Source: Microcoleus sp. EPA2 (lineage in GTDB: Bacteria; Cyanobacteriota; Cyanobacteriia; Cyanobacteriales; Microcoleaceae). Taken from it: 64,000 nucleotides of DNA. Below, one piece after another: positions 35,308 through 44,519 of the stretch. The stretch lies in NCBI GenBank assembly GCA_020882975.1, contig JAHRFD010000012.1:62001-126000 (forward strand), given 5' to 3'. The notes below the pieces were generated by a model. The model saw only the letters and a list, made by a program, of their open reading frames with translations, searched no databases and was not told where the DNA came from. The translations under genes and the position numbers were made by a program. The first letter of the stretch is position 1. Every line of letters begins with the position of its first letter.

Positions 35308-36777
35308 TCACCCCTCGATGCTTGGGGATTTGGGGTTGGGCCATGTGATGCTGGTATCGGCGGCGATGAGACGAGAAACCGCGATCGCCCCAAACCGATT
35401 AAGATGGCTAGGGTCAAAAAAATACTGATGGCGACTGGGCCACTGCTGGGATAACTCGCGGAAAGCGAAACCTTTTTGGCGGGAGAGTTGCTGCATTCGT
35501 TGCCGAAATTGTTGTTGGGCCCAGATACGAGTGTCGTCTAGATAGTCGTCGGTGAGGGGTAAACTCACAAAAACCAATGGAATTTTGCGACTTTTGGTCA
35601 AAGCGATGACTGAATTGAAGGCTTGGGCTTGTTTACCTCCGAGGTTAAAGTTTTCGTAGTCGCGATCGAATCTACCAGAAACATAAGGGCGATCGTTATA
35701 GTAGGTGTTGGGATTGTAACGGACAGACAGGGGCAGAAATCCGTTGGAGTCGATCGAGTCTGCCAACTCGCTGACTGGATTGATGCCGATGACAGCAGTG
35801 TTAGCAACCGGCAAGATACCTATTCTACGATCGTCAATTTTAGCAACCGGCAAAATACTTGCTTTCTGGAAAGTACCCCTGGGACAAGGTTGGGGAAATT
35901 GGTAACACTGGGGAATCACGTTGGGTTCATCTTCTGGGAGTTTAGGGCGAATACCGGCAACTAAAAGTTGATTGCCCTCGGAAGCGATAATAGAGTTAAA
36001 AGTGCGATCGACTCTGCCACTATTGAACGCCCGTACCCCATCAGCCCAGACAATCATTTGAGGTAACTGCTGGGGTTTTAATAGTCGCCGCAGTTGAAAG
36101 TCAACTACTTGTGCGGTGGCACCGTTGACTGCAAAATTAAATATGGTTAAGCCCGATCGACCCTTTTGCGCCAAAGATTGTTTTAGTGCTTTGGGATCGA
36201 CACCTTGCAGCGCCCGCGAACTCCCCACAATCAAAACATCAGGCGGGCCCACCGTCGCCACGTAGGATAGATAAAGTTCTAGTTGTTCGTTAAGCAAATC
36301 GCTACTGAAGCTGGCGGAAGTTTGACGGCTTGTCCCTGCTTGCTGTTGCGAATAAGCCAGGTTTCTCATGTATTCCACCACTTTTTTCTCAGCAAAAGCC
36401 CGTTTGGGACTGCTTGGAGGAACAGCTTGCATCCAAGCTACAGCTTGCACCCACAGGGCTGCTACTTCATCCCACTCTTGTTTTGAATTGGCTGATTGAG
36501 CCAAATTAGAAGCTTGGGTGGCAAAGTTTACTGACTCCGTGAAGCCATCATTTTCGGCGCAAGAACGCGCGCTAGCGAACTTTTTGGGTTTTTTGGAGTT
36601 ATTAGCCACAACAGGTTCCAGGGGCTGTGCTTGGACTGGCGAGATTTCCCTCTGCGTCAGTACAGTGTGGGGCAGATTGGTTGAGGAACATCCCAAAGTT
36701 ACTGCTAGCAAGGTGGCTATCGTCCAGGTACGTTTGAGGATATGGGTGCTGAGACTAACAATTTCGTCGCGAATCAT
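35308..36777 (-). CDS. Lipoprotein with SGNH/DUF1574-like hydrolase fold
   Basis: The 489-residue protein has a lipoprotein signal (TWTIATLLAVTLGC, lipobox LAVTLGC). Residues 60-170 are helical and charged. From about residue 195 it has an SGNH-like pattern: DVLIVGSSRALQGVDP, LTIFNFAVNGATAQVVDFQL, IVWADGVRAFN, and at the end YFFDPSHLNRFGA with the Asp/His pair of block V. Such enzymes remove or move acyl groups on polysaccharides; the substrate here is unknown. A segment PVAKIDDRRIGILPVANTAV, encoded by two copies of a TAGCAACCGGCAA unit (about 35795-35860), looks like an in-frame repeat insertion. The adjacent GT-C-like membrane protein suggests a surface-polysaccharide context, as inference. 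Confidence 0.75.
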   Translation of the reverse strand: MIRDEIVSLSTHILKRTWTIATLLAVTLGCSSTNLPHTVLTQREISPVQAQPLEPVVANNSKKPKKFASARSCAENDGFTESVNFATQASNLAQSANSKQEWDEVAALWVQAVAWMQAVPPSSPKRAFAEKKVVEYMRNLAYSQQQAGTSRQTSASFSSDLLNEQLELYLSYVATVGPPDVLIVGSSRALQGVDPKALKQSLAQKGRSGLTIFNFAVNGATAQVVDFQLRRLLKPQQLPQMIVWADGVRAFNSGRVDRTFNSIIASEGNQLLVAGIRPKLPEDEPNVIPQCYQFPQPCPRGTFQKASILPVAKIDDRRIGILPVANTAVIGINPVSELADSIDSNGFLPLSVRYNPNTYYNDRPYVSGRFDRDYENFNLGGKQAQAFNSVIALTKSRKIPLVFVSLPLTDDYLDDTRIWAQQQFRQRMQQLSRQKGFAFRELSQQWPSRHQYFFDPSHLNRFGAIAVSRLIAADTSITWPNPKSPSIEG

Positions 36778-36913
36778 AAAGCTTTCAGCTAGTTATCGAT
36801 TTGAGATTAGGGATTTGAGATGGTTATATCCTTAATATTCTAGAGCAAGTTCACTAGCTATCGATTACTGTTGGGTTAGGGTATTTCTGTGTGGGATGAG
36901 ATAACGCATTTTT

Positions 36914-38350
36914 TTAACCCTCAACCACAGGTCTGTTTGCGATAAATTTCTTAACACGATTCACTAACAAGTAACACGACAAACCAGCCAGTGCTGCTAT
37001 TAAAATTACCCTTAACTGCTTGAGTGCAAATAGCAAAGAGTTGGAAAACGACAGTTGCATTGCCTGGTTATTCCCGTAAATTTGAGTATCTATGGGCTTA
37101 AATGTATAAACTAAAGCATTAAAAAATGAACTAGGATGCTGTTCATCAACGGCGACAAAAGGATGATTTACGCCCACAAAAGAGATAAAAATTGACAGAC
37201 AACTCACTATTATAAAAGCTGTTCTTAAAAGTTTTGAATGTTTGATATCATTGCTGATTTGAGCTAGTGGTAGGCAGAGCAAAAACATGAGATTGGCATA
37301 CCATCTGACTCCATAAGAATAACCACTGTAATTGTTAGAACGCAGAATGTACATCAGCACATAGGCAGAAGATGCCAAAAAAATCAACAGATATTCTTGG
37401 CGATATTTTAATTCTTTGTTTTGGTAAATTTTCACAAATCCCCAAATAGAAAATACTAAAACAGGAGTATAAGAAATCAAGCCTCTATGACCGATAATCA
37501 TATGAAAAGCGTAATTTACTAAAGCCGGAAAATTTGAATGATATGCTAAACCGGAAAGGGTTGTACTATCGAAGACAGAACCAGGATATTCCCACAGAGA
37601 CTTGTTCATAGAAGGCGGTCGCAGACTGCCAGACGTGTAAAGATTTAACTGTAAGTAAATTATTAGGACTACAGCGCAAGCTAAAGAAAAAACTATCTTT
37701 GATTTCAGGGGTTTATTAAAAAAGCTGACAGCCAGAAATGGCAGAAAAATAAAAGCGACTACATCAATGCTACCAGCTAGGGTAATTAACAAACCTGCAA
37801 CCAGAGAATATGTAATACTTTCTTTGACCCTGAGTAGATAGTAAAAACCAGCAATAAGTAAACTTCCACTAACCACATGATTGCTGAATACAGTTGAGTA
37901 AGGTAACAAGAGAGTCCCCGTACCCGCAATAATTAAAATTACATCTATCCAGGTTTCTTCTACTTCTAACAAACACAAAACTTTATATAAATAAATCATG
38001 CCAATAGCTGTAGCTACTCCTACAACTAAAATTACTATTAGCATATTAGCCAGCATTAGATTTTTATCAAAAGAAATGCCGATCGCCTTGAGAAAAGCGT
38101 AAAAAAATGAACCATATATGGAAAGTATAGGAGGCTTGTCAGAGTAAAAATGACCTTGGTAGAAATATTTATCTATTGTCCACAAAAATCGAGAATTATC
38201 AATAATAAAAGTATGAAAATCTACCAGGGATTCAATAGTCGCTAACCGAGAAGCATCATTGGCTCCTGCGACTGGTCTTGTCAAGAGTGCAAATAGGCCT
38301 AAAAACACTGAAAATATTTGCCATTCTTTTTTAATTCTCATGCTCTGCAT
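36914..38350 (-). CDS. Polytopic membrane protein, GT-C (PMT/ArnT-like) type
   Basis: The 478-residue protein has about eleven hydrophobic segments. The first extracytoplasmic loop contains a DKPP motif (YSDKPPILSIYGSFF), as in GT-C glycosyltransferases that use polyprenyl-phosphate sugars, together with an upstream Glu (ATIESLVDFHTF). A later extracytoplasmic loop (NLYTSGSLRPPSMNKSLWEY) and NYSGYSYGVRWYANLMFLLC follow. Which sugar or lipid is used cannot be read. The gene is more A+T-rich than its neighbours, a possible sign of transfer. An ATG three codons downstream (MRIKKEW) is an alternative start; neither has a clear ribosome-binding site. Confidence 0.75.
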   Translation of the reverse strand: MQSMRIKKEWQIFSVFLGLFALLTRPVAGANDASRLATIESLVDFHTFIIDNSRFLWTIDKYFYQGHFYSDKPPILSIYGSFFYAFLKAIGISFDKNLMLANMLIVILVVGVATAIGMIYLYKVLCLLEVEETWIDVILIIAGTGTLLLPYSTVFSNHVVSGSLLIAGFYYLLRVKESITYSLVAGLLITLAGSIDVVAFIFLPFLAVSFFNKPLKSKIVFSLACAVVLIIYLQLNLYTSGSLRPPSMNKSLWEYPGSVFDSTTLSGLAYHSNFPALVNYAFHMIIGHRGLISYTPVLVFSIWGFVKIYQNKELKYRQEYLLIFLASSAYVLMYILRSNNYSGYSYGVRWYANLMFLLCLPLAQISNDIKHSKLLRTAFIIVSCLSIFISFVGVNHPFVAVDEQHPSSFFNALVYTFKPIDTQIYGNNQAMQLSFSNSLLFALKQLRVILIAALAGLSCYLLVNRVKKFIANRPVVEG

Positions 38351-38403
38351 CCAATTTAAGAGTATGGAAAATCTATTTCAATTTGTAACGATCGCTTCAC
38401 AAA

Positions 38404-41400
38404 TTACTTCGACTCGATGACGGCTTCGGCTTCCAGGGCGATCGATCGCAATTTATCCAGTATATCCTGGCTGGCAGACTCCCACAACCCCCGCTGACGA
38501 GCTTCTAACAATCTTTCAGCCATATCTCGCAGTGCCCAAGGATTATTTTCCTGGATAAAGCCCTGCACTTTTTCGTCAAAAATGTAAGCCTCAGCGATTC
38601 CCTCATACATAAAATCCTCAACACAATTTGCGGTAGCATCATAAGCAAACAAAAAATCAACAGTTGCGGCAATTTCAAACGCACCCTTATAACCATGTCG
38701 CATCGCCCCTTCAATCCATTTAGGATTCACAGCCCTGCTGCGATAAACCCGCGCAATTTCTTCCCGCAGTTGCCGCACTTTGGGATTCTCAGGAATTGAA
38801 TTATCTCCGAAATAAGTTTCAGGATTTTTGCCTTGCAAATTGCGAATTGCGGCCGTCATTCCACCTTGGAATTGATAATAATCGTCGGAGTCTAAAATGT
38901 CGTGTTCGCGGTTGTCTTGGTTTTGCAGAACTATTTGCATTTGGGTGAGGCGTTTGGTAAATGCTTCGGGTGCGGAACATCCCCATTCACCCCCGGTAAG
39001 TTCACCCCCCCTAGCCCCCCCTTGGTAAGGGGGGGGACAAGAGTTGGAGTTAGCCCCCCCTTGTAAAAGGGGGGTATCAGTGGAGTTAGCCCCCCCTTGA
39101 TAAGGGGGGGTTGGGGGGGTATGAGTGGAGTTAGCCCCCTCTTGATAAGGGGGGGTACTTGTATAGGCATAACTGCTCCAATTAATGTAAGCTTTGGCTA
39201 GATCTCCATCATCTGTCCAATTTTGAGCTTCAATTATGCCTTGAAGTCCCGCACCGTAGGCACCGGGTTTGGAACCAAAGACGCGAAATTGCGATCGCAA
39301 TTTAGCCTCTTCCCGACTCAAACCAGTCGATTCCCAATCTTGAATTTCCTGCTTAACCTGTGCTGCTAAAGGATTGGTTTCGGCTGGTTCATCTAAATCT
39401 GCCACCGCTTTTACCGCCGAATCAAACAAATCAATTAAATTAAAAAAAGCATCCCGAAAAAAGCCAGAAATCCGCAAAGTAACATCGACTCTGGGCCGTC
39501 CCAAAACTGAAATTGGCAAGACTTCAAAATCTACAACTCGGCGCGAAGGGCCATCCCAAACTGGCTGAACTCCGATCAATGCTAAAGCTTCTGCAATGTC
39601 ATCTCCTCCGGTTCGCATGGTGGATGTTCCCCACACCGACAAGCCCAAAGTTTTGGGATATTCGCCGTTTTCTTGGGTGTATCTTTCGATTAAAGTTTCG
39701 GCTGCAACTTTCCCCACTCTCCATGCAGTTTCTGTGGGAATGGCGCGGATATCTACGGAGTAAAAATTGCGGCCTGTGGGTAATACATCGGGGCGGCCGC
39801 GGGTGGGTGCCCCTGATGCGCCACTGGGTATGTGGCGGCCATCTAAGCCATGCAAAAGATTGGTAATTTCTTGGTTTGTTTGGAGGAGTGATGGTAAAAG
39901 ATAGTTGGCTATCCAGTCTATTTCTGGTTTGGTTGCTTTTCCTATGGGGAGATTTTTAATCGCAGATTCACGGGACTCAACCTGGAGGTTCTCGATTAAT
40001 TTATCGACTAATTGAATGGCTTGTGTTTCTATTTCTGCTGTTAAATCGCCCGCTGTGCGCTGTTGAATTAGGGAGGTGGGATCGGAGGTTAAGGGGTCGA
40101 AATCATAGCCTGAGTCTTCTGCTAGGGCGCGGGTTAAGCCCGATCGCCCGTTGGTGGGATGGCGGGCGATCGCAATTATCAAATCTCTCAACTGCCTGCC
40201 TTCCGGGCACTGTCCAAAAATGTGCAATCCGTCGCGAATTTGGGATTCTTTTAGTTCGCAAAGATAGCCATCGGTGCGGGTGATAAATTCGGTGAATTCT
40301 GATTTATTGAGTTGGATTCCTAAGTCTTTGTCTAAGTTTTCTTGGTTGGTGAGGGCCACAATGCGATCGCGAATCATCGGTAATCGAGACGGATCTAAGC
40401 TTTGCGCCTCGCAATATTCGTCGATTAAAGCCTCTAACTGCTGCAAAGGTCCGTAAAGTTCGGCGCGAGTCATGGGCGGGGTGAGGTGGTCGATAATCAC
40501 GGCTTGGGAGCGTCTTTTTGCCTGGGAACCTTCCCCCGGATCGTTGACAATAAACGGATAAAAATTTGGCATTGCGCCTAATGCAACTTCGGGGTAACAA
40601 TTGCTGGATAAAGCGACACTTTTACCGGGAAGCCATTCTAAATTACCATGTTTTCCCGCATGAATGATTGCCTGAGAACCAAAATTTTGGCGCAACCAAT
40701 AATAGTAAGCTAGGTAATTATGAGTAGGTTCTAAATCCGGTGCGTGATAGTTCAAACTAGGGTCAATTTCGTATCCCCGTGATGGTTGAATTCCCACAAA
40801 CACATTGCCAAACTGAATCCCCGGAATGGGAAACAGATGGGCAGCCAAAAGTTCCGTTTTTTCTCCCGTTGCTAAGCCCCATCTGTTACAAATTCCATCT
40901 TGGACTTGCTGTGGCAAAGTTGCAAAATAATCTTGATATTCCGCCAAATCTAAATATTGATTTATAGGGCGCAATTCCCGTCCTTCCGGGTCATTTGTCA
41001 CGCCGGATGTGAGCATTTCAATTAACTCGTTGCCGCTGTGGGGAATATTATCTACTTGATAACCAGCTTGCTGCAAAGCTTTCAGGATTTCCACACAGCT
41101 AGCGGGCGTATCCAAGCCGACACCGTTGGCTAATCTGGCGTTGCGGGTGGGATAATTGGCGAGAATGATGGCGATGCGTCTGTTGGCTGGAGGAGTTTGT
41201 TTAAGTTTGACCCAATTTGTAGTTAAATCTGCTACAAATGAAATGCGATCGGCCGCAGCGACATAACCCACAACATCAGTTTCTAATTCGTTATTCCAAG
41301 TTTGAACAGCCTTAAAAGAAACCGCCCTCGTAATGATTTTCCCATCCACTTCTGGCAAAGCTACATTCATCGCCACATCGCGGGGCGAAAGTCCTTGCAA

Positions 41401-42510
41401 GTCACTTTCCCACTGTTGTAAACCACCGCCACTAAATATGGCTTGCAAGACGGGAACATTTAATAATTTTAAGGTATTTTGTTCTGCTTCGGGGCTGTTG
41501 AAACCTGAGACTGCAAAACTTGTTGTATTGAGCAATAATTGAATTGGTGCTGCGTCTTTTGGTTGGAAATATTCTAGCAACTCCACTTGCAAATCTGGTT
41601 CTCGCAAGGAAGACACAAACACGGGAACAGGTACTAGATTTCGGTCATATAATGCTTGACAAAGTGCATCAATTGGTGCAAGATTTCCCGATAAATAATG
41701 AGCGCGATAAAATAAGATTCCCACTGTAGGGGCGGTGCCCCCGTGCCCGCCCTCTTCCTGTCCTTTAGCATCTGTTTCCACCCCCGGAGATCCCCCCCAA
41801 CCCCCCTTAAGAAGGGGGGAGCAAGAAGTGGTCAAAGTCTCGCTTTTTAAGGGTGATTTGGGAGGATTGGAATCAGGAATCAAAGTCCCCCTTATTAAGG
41901 GGGATTTAGGGGGATCGAAATCTGGTTGCAAAGTTTCAAAACACCCCCTCGCACTTCCACTCCATTCGTAAATTCCCACGCGGGCAACGGTTTGAGGTAA
42001 AGGCGGATTGTAAGCAGTTTTTAAACAAGTATCTGCCCCAAACTTTAGGGCATTGACAAAGTTTTGGACTCCGCCTTCTGTGAAGTAGCGCCACAGTTGA
42101 TTGACTGCTGATAGCGATATATTTGAATGACTAATTAAATCGGGATCTGGACTGTCGTCACCAGGCATGATAATCAGTTTAGCTTGAGTCTTTTCCGCTA
42201 TTTCACGCAGTATTTCCAAGCCATAAGACCAATAGGAACGGCCTCCTAACAACCTTAGAATAATTACCTGGGCGTGTTGTAAAATTTCTTCGGCATAGGT
42301 ATCAATGGTTAGTTGTTGCTGCAATTGCAGGAGATTGACGGCGCGCAGTTTGGGGAATTCTGCTGGTAGTTTTGATGCAGCGGCTGCGAGGGTTTGAATA
42401 TCTGTATCAGCCGCACTAATAAATACGATTGGTGCGGGGGTTTGTTGAATAAAGATTACTCCTTCGGCTTGGGGGTTCCAGCCTCCTGGTGTTGCTGCTA
42501 GTTTGTGCAT
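38404..42510 (-). CDS. cobN: Cobaltochelatase subunit CobN-like, with two in-frame repeat insertions
   Basis: CobN is the large subunit that inserts cobalt into a corrin ring in B12 synthesis. The CobN pattern is clear: HNYLAYYYWLRQNFGSQAII, HAGKHGNLEWLPGKSVALSS, FYPFIVNDPGEGSQAKRRSQ, AVIIDHLTPPMTRAELYGPL, and near the end RLRGLWESASQDILDKL-like residues. The protein is 1368 residues, about 100 longer than I expect. The excess is two low-complexity inserts made of dispersed repeats: residues about 189-262 ([26 protein letters not shown]) and 1116-1174 (TPPYQGGANS repeated). Neither breaks the frame. No smaller chelatase subunits are nearby. The B12-dependent reductase at the left edge is a consumer of the product. 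Confidence 0.9.
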   Translation of the reverse strand: MHKLAATPGGWNPQAEGVIFIQQTPAPIVFISAADTDIQTLAAAASKLPAEFPKLRAVNLLQLQQQLTIDTYAEEILQHAQVIILRLLGGRSYWSYGLEILREIAEKTQAKLIIMPGDDSPDPDLISHSNISLSAVNQLWRYFTEGGVQNFVNALKFGADTCLKTAYNPPLPQTVARVGIYEWSGSARGCFETLQPDFDPPKSPLIRGTLIPDSNPPKSPLKSETLTTSCSPLLKGGWGGSPGVETDAKGQEEGGHGGTAPTVGILFYRAHYLSGNLAPIDALCQALYDRNLVPVPVFVSSLREPDLQVELLEYFQPKDAAPIQLLLNTTSFAVSGFNSPEAEQNTLKLLNVPVLQAIFSGGGLQQWESDLQGLSPRDVAMNVALPEVDGKIITRAVSFKAVQTWNNELETDVVGYVAAADRISFVADLTTNWVKLKQTPPANRRIAIILANYPTRNARLANGVGLDTPASCVEILKALQQAGYQVDNIPHSGNELIEMLTSGVTNDPEGRELRPINQYLDLAEYQDYFATLPQQVQDGICNRWGLATGEKTELLAAHLFPIPGIQFGNVFVGIQPSRGYEIDPSLNYHAPDLEPTHNYLAYYYWLRQNFGSQAIIHAGKHGNLEWLPGKSVALSSNCYPEVALGAMPNFYPFIVNDPGEGSQAKRRSQAVIIDHLTPPMTRAELYGPLQQLEALIDEYCEAQSLDPSRLPMIRDRIVALTNQENLDKDLGIQLNKSEFTEFITRTDGYLCELKESQIRDGLHIFGQCPEGRQLRDLIIAIARHPTNGRSGLTRALAEDSGYDFDPLTSDPTSLIQQRTAGDLTAEIETQAIQLVDKLIENLQVESRESAIKNLPIGKATKPEIDWIANYLLPSLLQTNQEITNLLHGLDGRHIPSGASGAPTRGRPDVLPTGRNFYSVDIRAIPTETAWRVGKVAAETLIERYTQENGEYPKTLGLSVWGTSTMRTGGDDIAEALALIGVQPVWDGPSRRVVDFEVLPISVLGRPRVDVTLRISGFFRDAFFNLIDLFDSAVKAVADLDEPAETNPLAAQVKQEIQDWESTGLSREEAKLRSQFRVFGSKPGAYGAGLQGIIEAQNWTDDGDLAKAYINWSSYAYTSTPPYQEGANSTHTPPTPPYQGGANSTDTPLLQGGANSNSCPPPYQGGARGGELTGGEWGCSAPEAFTKRLTQMQIVLQNQDNREHDILDSDDYYQFQGGMTAAIRNLQGKNPETYFGDNSIPENPKVRQLREEIARVYRSRAVNPKWIEGAMRHGYKGAFEIAATVDFLFAYDATANCVEDFMYEGIAEAYIFDEKVQGFIQENNPWALRDMAERLLEARQRGLWESASQDILDKLRSIALEAEAVIESK
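38990..39165. repeat. Tandem G/C-rich repeat inside cobN (C-terminal insertion)
   Basis: Roughly four tandem units of the type GTTAGCCCCCCCTTGATAAG, each about 45 bp and each a small palindrome, are read in frame as PYQGGANS-like peptides on the minus strand. The same unit type occurs in intergenic elements at 29.5 kb. Confidence 0.85.
41725..41945. repeat. Dispersed repeats inside cobN (N-terminal insertion)
   Basis: The segment joins a GTAGGGGCGGTGCCCCCGTG unit, a CCCCCTTAAGAAGGGGGGA palindrome and two further CCCCCTTA-TTAAGGGGGAT-type units. On the minus strand all are read through in the cobN frame. Intergenic relatives occur at 46.0-46.5 and 61.9 kb. Confidence 0.85.
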
Positions 42511-42579
42511 TTAATTTTAAGTTAATTTGGATAAATATATTTTGTGCGATCGCTCTTAGTATAACATGACTTATTTTCA

Positions 42580-42660
42580 ATCCGGTTGTATTAGATTTTT
42601 TGAACCGCAGAGGGCGCAGAGTACGCAGAGGAAGAGAAGAGAGAGATGGATGATTTCTTG
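42580..42660. repeat. Dispersed repeat, 'cacagagaacacagag' family (diverged)
   Basis: A CAATCCGGTTGTATTAGAT part is followed by GAACCGCAGAGGGCGCAGAG and an AGAGAAGAGAGAG run. It lies between the cobN start and the end of the EamA gene. Confidence 0.75.
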
Positions 42661-42676
42661 TTTCTGAGGTTTTAAT

Positions 42677-43537
42677 CTATAAACTGATAACGAAAACTCC
42701 CAAAACCATTATTGCTGCGCCTAGTAATCTTTGTTGAATATCTTTTTCCTTAAAAATAAAGTGACCGAACAATACACCCATTAACACGCTAGTACGTTTG
42801 ATAGCTATTACTTGTACTACCAAGGTTAATGTCAAAGCTTGCATTTGACAAAGCACTCCGATAGCATTGAAAAATCCCATAGCTGCTAGCATCGGTAATT
42901 GTTTGAGGATTTTGCGGCTGGGATTTGGGGTTTTGTGCAGTAAAACTGGGAGTAGCAAGATACTCATTGTACCAAATATAGAAAATATCCAAAAAATTGG
43001 GGATGAATTTTGAACTCCTATTTTGTCAAAGTTTGAGGTAATACTCCATAGGAATGCCACCATTAACATCAATTTCGGTCCTGGTTCTTTTACCAGTGCT
43101 TTGAAGGGGGCTAAATATCCCTGGGATTTATCTTTGATATTGAGTAAGTAAGAGCCTGTTACGATTAGAAAAATGCCAATATAATCAAAAAGTTTGGGAT
43201 ATTCACCAACAATTAAGGGTGAAGTTAGCAACATGAATAGTGGTGTCAATGCTACCAGGGGTACTGTCAGGGATAAGTCTGATACTTTGATGGCTTTGAT
43301 GTAGAGTAGGGCTGTGACAGCGTTGATGCTACCTCCGATTAATAGGGCGAACCAAAATTGAGAGTTTAATGCCGGAATTCCTGTATAAATTACCCAGGGA
43401 GTCAAAGAGATGACTGAAAAGAATGACAGGGACCAAGCGACGACATATTCGTCACTTTTTTTGAGATTTTGTTTACCAAAAACGTCTTTGACGGCTTCAA
43501 AGAAGGCGGTAAAAATTCCTAAAATTAACCAAGTCAA
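42677..43537 (-). CDS. EamA-family (DMT superfamily) transporter
   Basis: The 286-residue protein has ten predicted helices in two EamA repeats: LILGIFTAFFEAVKDVFGKQ opens the first, and a second begins near KLMLMVAFLWSITSNFDKIG. ALLYIKAIKVSDLSLTVPLV and QALTLTLVVQVIAIKRTSVL are the paired conserved loops; LGAAIMVLGVFVISL ends it. The substrate is unknown; EamA proteins export or import small metabolites. The start is a TTG that overlaps the TGA stop of livF (TTGA), so translation is probably coupled to the ABC ATPase gene. That association with branched-chain amino-acid transport genes is unusual. Confidence 0.85.
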   Translation of the reverse strand: MTWLILGIFTAFFEAVKDVFGKQNLKKSDEYVVAWSLSFFSVISLTPWVIYTGIPALNSQFWFALLIGGSINAVTALLYIKAIKVSDLSLTVPLVALTPLFMLLTSPLIVGEYPKLFDYIGIFLIVTGSYLLNIKDKSQGYLAPFKALVKEPGPKLMLMVAFLWSITSNFDKIGVQNSSPIFWIFSIFGTMSILLLPVLLHKTPNPSRKILKQLPMLAAMGFFNAIGVLCQMQALTLTLVVQVIAIKRTSVLMGVLFGHFIFKEKDIQQRLLGAAIMVLGVFVISL

Positions 43538-44271
43538 CCTAAGTATGCCCTCCTCACTCGCTCGTCATTTAGCAAATCTGATGCCTTGCCTGTGAGAGTA
43601 ATGTTACCAGCTTCTAGTACATAACCTCGATCGGCAATTTGCAATGCTAAACTGGCGTTTTGTTCGACTAACAGAATTGTAACGCCTGTGGAGCGCAAAT
43701 GTTGAATTATTGCAAATATTTCTTTGACTATGGCGGGGGCTAAACCCAAACTGGGTTCGTCTAATAATAGCAGTTTCGGACGCGACATCATGGCGCGGGC
43801 GATCGCCAACATTTGCTGTTCCCCACCGCTGAGGGTTCCCGATAGTTGATGGCGGCGTTCGGCTAGTCTGGGAAACAGTTTAAATTGGTAGTCTAAATCT
43901 GCTTTGATTTCTGCTGTTTGCGATCGCACATAGGCCCCTAATTCTAAGTTTGTCAACACCGTTTGCTGCGCCAAAACTCTCCTCCCTTCTGGGCTGTGGG
44001 CGATTCCGAGTTGGACAACTTCGTGGGCTTGGCGGCGGGTAATATCGCGCCCGTTATAAATAATTTGTCCTTGATGCAAATTCACTATTTTGGAAATAGC
44101 CCTGAGTGTGGTACTTTTGCCCGCACCATTGGCACCGATGAGGGTGACAACTTCGCCTGCATTAATTGTGAGATTAATATTTTGCAGGGCTTGAATTCCG
44201 CCGTAGTTTACAGAAAGGTTTTTGAGTTCTAAGAGGATATTTTGGGTGGTTTTGGGTGGAGTTTCGTGCAT
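43534..44271 (-). CDS. livF: Branched-chain amino-acid (HAAT-type) ABC transporter ATPase, LivF-like
   Basis: This is one of two cytoplasmic ATPases of the hydrophobic amino-acid uptake transporter. The 245 residues from the ATG at 44271 show Walker A GANGAGKSTT, the LivF-type EGRRVLAQQTVLTNLELGAY stretch, signature LSGGEQQMLAIARAMM, Walker B LLLLDEPSLGLAP and the H-loop region LLVEQNASLAL. The frame stays open 33 codons upstream, but that part comes from a dispersed palindrome repeat. LivG lies upstream on the same strand, 248 bp away across that repeat; EamA overlaps downstream. The permeases (LivH, LivM) and binding protein are not in the window. Confidence 0.92.
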   Translation of the reverse strand: MHETPPKTTQNILLELKNLSVNYGGIQALQNINLTINAGEVVTLIGANGAGKSTTLRAISKIVNLHQGQIIYNGRDITRRQAHEVVQLGIAHSPEGRRVLAQQTVLTNLELGAYVRSQTAEIKADLDYQFKLFPRLAERRHQLSGTLSGGEQQMLAIARAMMSRPKLLLLDEPSLGLAPAIVKEIFAIIQHLRSTGVTILLVEQNASLALQIADRGYVLEAGNITLTGKASDLLNDERVRRAYLG

Positions 44272-44334
44272 TCTTTGTGACTTGATTGTTGATAATAAAC
44301 TATCTATTTCCCAGCAGTTTGTTTGTCGGTGAGT

Positions 44335-44475
44335 CCGATAGTCCGACAGGGAATGAATTCCCTGTCTCATAGCGAAAGTCCTCTCAAGAGGACTGGGAGA
44401 TACATTTAATACTAACTATTACTCTTAGTCCGCGTAGGCGGACATTGTTTGTGTAGACGCGATTTCCAATCGCCG
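44335..44475. repeat. Nested-palindrome dispersed repeat, second copy
   Basis: It contains GACAGGGAAT/ATTCCCTGTC (44345-44366), GCGAAAGTCC followed by GTCCTC/GAGGAC (44378-44393), and a TCCGCGTAGGCGGA hairpin near 44430. The same modules occur at 4.6, 10.1 and 49.7 kb. It splits livG from livF. Confidence 0.8.
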
Positions 44476-44519
44476 GGTTATTTTGCAACCTTCCAATCGC
44501 CGGATTTGCCATAAATTAG

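Noticed and set aside
38931-39170. Minus-strand frame of 79 codons within cobN (PPLIKRGLTPL repeats)
   Set aside because: It is an alternative frame of the tandem repeat; the cobN frame continues on both sides with conserved sequence.
41735-41971. Plus-strand frame of 78 codons opposite cobN
   Set aside because: It is encoded by dispersed repeats and is antisense to cobN, so not a gene.
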